64,000 bases of DNA, taken from Pectinophora gossypiella (taxonomy: Eukaryota > Arthropoda > Insecta > Lepidoptera > Gelechiidae). Position numbers and translations under genes: made by a program. Positions 60,501-64,000 of the stretch are shown here, one piece after another; within the stretch, counting starts at the first letter, position 1, and every line of letters begins with the position of its first letter. The notes beneath the pieces were generated by a model. That model made no database searches. It saw only the letters and a program-made list of their open reading frames with translations, and was not told the DNA's origin. Where the stretch lies: assembly GCF_024362695.1 (NCBI RefSeq), contig NC_065421.1, positions 4,836,598 through 4,900,597 of the forward strand, given 5' to 3'.

Positions 60501-63330
60501 TAATTAAAAAAAAAAACAATTACAAAACATTAATTTTCATTCATAAAGTATCATGGTCTTAGTCATCCCTCTCAGTGATCGGTACGATGTCACAAACACC
60601 CTGTATGTGCAGTAGAATCAACCCTGAAAAGAACTTTAACTGACGTTTTAAATAAAATTTTGGTACGGAATTGATTTTTTTATATTAATATTTCAGGAAG
60701 CAGACTACTTCACAGAGAGAGGAGAATATAGGATAGATAATGAAGGCTCTAAAACTATGTTAAATTGTCTAATGTACAAATTATCCTATTATAGGTGAGT
60801 GAAATACTACATTATTTTTTATTAGCATTTAAAAACGGACATATATGCGGGAATGAAAGCTTATTATGAACGTGATGTGTATGAGGTGAAGTTTATGAAC
60901 GTGTCCTGAGGGGGACTGAGAGGGGAGAGAGGAAGGGAAGGAAGATGGCGACGGGTAGATTTTGAAAGCGAGGTTGTGCTCTGTAATCTCTGTATTATAT
61001 TGAAAAAAATTAGAGAAAATATAAGAAAAGTATTACACAGTTATTTCAATTTTACTCCACGACCCTACATATTATATTATCACAAAAAATATTTTGTGAT
61101 CCCGAGTTTGGTTAGGATATTACAGGCTGATGACCCGATGGTCCGAAAGTAAGATAATCGGAGGAGGGCACGTTGAGCAATCGATTCTGGCTACTAACTT
61201 GGCGGTAATTCTAGTAGAGCTAACATGTGCAACATATAAAATTTTGTCACGGACCTTTTATCGATTCTGACGATATAATTATGTAATTTTGTCGATTGGT
61301 GCCCAAATAAGTCATGATCTGTCAAAAAATGTCAGAGTAAAACAAACTTATCGATTTAGACAAAATTTATTGAATCGATCGATAATTTTATCACGTTGCG
61401 CATGTTAGCCCTGCTGGGTTGATGACATCGGTTAATGACCTCGCAACCCATAACATAGCATAAACAGCCTATATATATCCCATTGCTGGGCACAGGCTTC
61501 CCCTCAATCAACCGGAGGGCACGGAGTCATCTTACTTTTTCAGACAATCAGGTGATTCAAGCCTGAAAAGTCCTTACCAAACAAAGGGCAGCGTCACATA
61601 GTGATTTCCACAATGTCCCCATCGGGAATCGAACCTGGACCTCCAGATCGTGAGCGTAAAGCTCTAAGCACTAGACTACGGAGGCTGTTGCAACCCATAC
61701 GAAAGAATAATATGTAATGTATTTTACTTACAGATATGATAGCGGAGGTAGTCCTGCAGGGTATGACCGCACGCGCGGCGCGTTGCCAGGCAACCGTGGG
61801 TTTAAGCTTACCTACCTCGAGGAGGCCTACACTACTGAACACTGGCTTGTTAGAATATACAGGTTAGTCCAAGTAGTAGTGTAGTGGTGTATTCAAGTTG
61901 TATGTTTTACTCCAACCGCGGTACAGCAACCGCGCCACGTGCGACGCAAATTCAATTCGACAACTTAGAGGGATGATTCACACCATGATTCCGGGTTGAT
62001 ATCAAGTGGATTTTTCCGTCACATAAGTATGGAAATGAAAATTATGAAAAACACTAACATTTTCAGGAGTTTTCCGACAGGAAAATCCACTTGATATCAA
62101 CTCAGAATCATTGTCTGAATCATCCCTGTGAGTATTCATTACGATGTCACTAACCCCGTGTATAGAGTTAAGCATCAGAGTCCACGCTGAAGGACATACC
62201 ACGCAAGTGAAGCCGCGGACTTATTATGCTTATGTTTTGTGACGCAGGGTGAAAAAGCCCAATGAGTTCAACCGTCCTCGCTTACCACTATCTAAGAGGA
62301 CGATTTCTACCAGCAATCAACTCTCCAAAAAGGTAACAAATATACCATTATTTACACAAATATTACTAATTAAACAATCGCTTGACGTTTTTACTAACCA
62401 GTCTAGCCAAAATTATTAACACCTTTAAAACGTAGCATGATTAGTATGACAGCAGGAAGTTAGTGTAAAAGAGATGAACGTATGTCCCTTTCCCACTATC
62501 GGTATTCAGCCTAGTAGAAAAGAGACAAGCGATATGTCACTAATCATGCTACGATTTGACATAAATTATACTTAAGGCTTTACGCGTTGTAAATAAATAA
62601 ATAAAAAATACTAGGCACAGGTTTCCTTACCAGGTGGAGCCTTAGGGATGTTTCTACACAATTTTATTAAAAAAATATCGAAATAAAAGCTATGACGAGA
62701 CACCTGATTGGTTTTTAATTGAGATCAAAAATATACACAATTTTTAACACACATTTAATCGCGTAAAAAAACAATGAGGTCTTCGACGAGTTGACTACAT
62801 GTCAAAATGACTACAGATCAGCAGCCGTAATAATGGATCATGAATATCTCGTCGAATGGAACTGATTTATTTATCATATAGTCAAATAGGCTAGGTGGCT
62901 GGGTCGAAGATAATTTATAAAAAGCCAGTCTAAGAGGATTTAAGCTCATTTTTCTTTTTGACTAATTTGAACTTTAAGACGTTTGACCATGTTTATACGT
63001 ATACTTGCGTATTTCTATACAAATTCCATAGAAATTTATAATTTGACGTTTCGTAAAAAGTATCTCATTTGACTAGATTGTCCTGTTGCCTACAATGTTG
63101 GTTCAAATCGCGCGCGATATGACGGGTCCATGCTACGTCTACTGTTGCTTCGTCGCAAAACGTGATTGCTAACTCTTTCACACTTACATAATATTACTAC
63201 CATCGCTCAGTTATGTAAGTGTAACTAAAAACCTCACGTATCACAATGTACTTAAGTATATCTTTCACTGGTGATAGACAAAGTTTTCCTCTTCCAGAAT
63301 TCATTAGGAGTCGGATCAACGGTACAGTAA
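51571..63330 (+). CDS. STT3B: STT3B, oligosaccharyltransferase catalytic subunit
   Basis: Exons: 51571-51755, 51839-52057, 52143-52386, 52908-53106, 55535-55706, 55886-56064, 57413-57600, 58179-58372, 58837-58939, 59454-59696, 60697-60794, 61734-61862, 62248-62332, and a doubtful last exon 63298-63330; 756 codons plus stop. Transfers the lipid-linked glycan to Asn in N-X-S/T sites in the ER; STT3B acts mainly after translation. Seen: a multi-pass N-terminal part with IHEFDPW (first acidic motif, 57-62), SYDNEGIAIFALQ (176 on), SVSEHQPTTW (359 on, external loop 5), and luminal WWDYG at 555-559, the acceptor-binding motif. IHWILHTLNIPVHIRDIC, WSGRFYSLWDTGYAKIHIP and RIAEGEHPKDI fit STT3B rather than STT3A. 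The basic Lys/Arg-rich tail typical of STT3B is absent from the proposed end (LSKKNSLGVGSTVQ), so the true last exon may lie past the window. Confidence 0.94.
54385..54480 (+). repeat. tRNA-like SINE head fragment
   Basis: CCCGGTGGTGTAATGGTTAA has the look of a tRNA A-box, and GATTTAAGTCCTGTCCGAG a decayed B-box. It lies in the 2.4-kb STT3B intron 53107-55534, where I found no gene. Frames at 53810-54320 and 54767-55033 there are unrecognised. Confidence 0.5.
56075..56424. mobile_element. Palindromic MITE, GGAAAGGGAC family, copy 5
   Basis: TGGTGCTTTTAAAG starts 10 bases past the STT3B exon 6 donor at 56065. It ends CAGGAATCGGGGCCA. Both arms have the GCCGAAAAGGAAAGGGAC or complement core. 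Confidence 0.8.
56447..56588. mobile_element. MITE, GTGACATCGTAACG family, copy 3
   Basis: TTTGACATCGTAACGAA and GATGATTCAGACCATGA face TCAGAATCATGGTCCGAATA and TTTCGTTACGATGTCAC. Confidence 0.75.
57642..57957 (+). mobile_element. tRNA-derived SINE split by a LINE insertion
   Basis: The head CCATGGTCCAGTGGTTGAGC begins it. The body is interrupted at 57736-57863. It resumes with the core GTGCTTCGGAAGCCACGTTA. It lies in an STT3B intron, just past exon 7. Confidence 0.75.
57736..57863 (+). mobile_element. LINE 3'-end insertion with target duplication and GAT tail
   Basis: The insert is flanked by AGTTTGGCTAGGAC at 57722-57735 and 57864-57877. It ends with the LINE frame for WRMLHRQE then GTGGCTCTTAATTAG and a tail of GATGATGATGATG. 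A 5'-truncated insertion of the LINE seen at 20788. Confidence 0.85.
57972..58101. mobile_element. Half copy of the GGAAAGGGAC MITE family
   Basis: Only the right arm is present: GTCCCTTTCCTTTTCGACGG, GAATGACAGGTATAACTTAG and an end AGAATCATCACCA. Confidence 0.7.
60290..60606. mobile_element. MITE, GTGACATCGTAACG family, copy 4, with a nested insertion
   Basis: Left arm CAGTGACATCGAAAAC and GTGATTCAGACCATTATCC; right arm TCATGGTCTTAGTCATCCC and GATGTCACAAACACCCTGTA. A 77-bp insert sits at 60377-60453 between repeats of GTTAAT. Confidence 0.75.
61081..61215 (+). repeat. SINE, truncated copy
   Basis: TTTGTGATCCCGAGTTTGGTTAGGATATTACAGGC-type body with a decayed core (GGGCACGTTGAGCAATCGAT). Same family as 42432. 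Confidence 0.55.
61478..61687 (-). mobile_element. tRNA-derived SINE
   Basis: Read on the minus strand: head with CCGTAGTCTAGTGCTTAGAG and B-box GGTTCGATTCCCGATG, then TTTGGTAAGGACTTTTCAGG. The distal end is the GAGGGGAAGCCTGTGCCCAG module. It lies 46 bp before the STT3B exon at 61734. Confidence 0.75.
61970..62163. mobile_element. MITE, GTGACATCGTAACG family, copy 5
   Basis: GGGATGATTCACACCATG and TGATATCAAGTGGATTTTT are mirrored by AAATCCACTTGATATCAAC and CAGAATCATTGTCTG; it ends GATGTCACTAACCCCG. Best-kept copy in the window. Confidence 0.8.
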
Positions 63331-64000
63331 TAGTAAATTTATGGGGGTTTACACGTACGGGTTGGTTGTCACGTGATGTGGGCTTGTCTCGTTTTTGTAC
63401 CGTTTTGTTTGGGAATTGTTAATATTTCGTTGCATTGCATGTTTGTGTTTTTGATTATGTGTTTTTATTGGGGTTATTTTACAGGGCTTTTAATTTAAAG
63501 TGGCATATTAATCGTCTGTTTTTATGTGTTCGGAATTGGAGATGAAAACCGCAATTTATAGAAAACAACGGTGCCTATTCGGACCCAAACAAACCTAATT
63601 TCAGTTTGATAGCTTTTAAACTAGTGCAGTCCTGCACATGCAATAAGTTCAAGAAAGAGATAGAGCTAGTTTTACTCTTGTCAAATTAAGTAAAATTAGG
63701 TTGTATCGAATCGGCACCAATGTGTAATATTGAGCTTATAGTCCGTGCGTAAATTCTTGTCACCGCTCGAGGTATGTGGGCGGCAGGGAGGGGGGGGGGG
63801 GGGGGAGGTAGACAAAGCCATCAAACGTAACAGTTTGGCGGGTTAATATTGTAAGAAATAAAATTGTACTTACCAATTTAACAATAAAAAAAAAAACACT
63901 GATGAGTACCCCCCCACTCCCCCTTTACAGCTCATATACCTCGGGTGTGACATCCCCTTGCGCGCGTACAAAATACGTACTACGTGCGGTCACGATCATT
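62333..64000. other. STT3B terminal intron or 3' region
   Basis: No exon is certain beyond 62332. A small exon is proposed at 63298-63330. There is a run of 17 G at 63790-63806 and a C-rich stretch near 63911-63923. The part near 63600-63720 repeats sequence seen at 43480. Confidence 0.5.

Overview
This is a window of an insect nuclear genome, almost certainly a moth or butterfly (Lepidoptera). The genes are split by short GT-AG introns, their closest recognisable relatives are animal housekeeping genes, and the AT-rich spaces are full of repeats of a lepidopteran type: tRNA-headed SINEs, a Helitron-like element, many palindromic MITEs, and LINE tails ending in GAT repeats. I could run no database search, so order-level placement is inference from these repeats. 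I see no bacterial, viral or organellar gene.

Six protein genes are supported exon by exon, and they lie in three divergent pairs. (1) RGP1 (minus, from 2147 off the left edge) and an ARHGAP11A-like RhoGAP (plus, 3971-13311). (2) FBXO11 (minus, 26211-15536) and the CAAX protease RCE1 (plus, 31561-33294). (3) KCTD3/SHKBP1-like (minus, 50517-40145) and the oligosaccharyltransferase catalytic subunit STT3B (plus, 51571-63330 or beyond the window). ARHGAP11A/FBXO11 and RCE1/KCTD3 are convergent. For the five genes wholly inside the window the predicted exons sum to whole codons (884, 880, 281, 659 and 756 aa), which supports the splice sites chosen. The genes do not form a pathway: they serve Rab6 exchange, Rho GTPase control, SCF ubiquitin ligase, prenyl-protein processing, channel or adaptor regulation, and N-glycosylation.

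Mobile DNA dominates the rest. The fourth intron of the RhoGAP gene holds an apparently full-length, two-ORF Jockey-clade LINE (5916-10471) with an 11-bp target-site duplication. A 1.4-kb TA-flanked inverted-repeat element sits in the RGP1/RhoGAP divergent spacer, and a 410-bp TAA-flanked GC-rich MITE sits in an RGP1 intron. A 2-kb palindromic element with internal repeat arrays (27298-29288) lies upstream of FBXO11. At least four MITE families recur (36125 family, 16935 family, 37933 family, 39150 family), some within a few bases of splice donors. SINEs share one core but have swapped heads and tails, including one whose head joins a tRNA-like part to a 5S rRNA-like part. Two coding-compatible minisatellites (33 bp at 39888; 21 bp inside a MITE at 45308) stand out.

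The observations most worth follow-up are the modular tRNA/5S SINE, the LINE with its overlapping ORF2, the large palindrome, a duplicated in-frame splice donor in KCTD3, and a relic duplicate of a KCTD3 exon ending in a stop. I found nothing that I can defend as a new multi-gene system.
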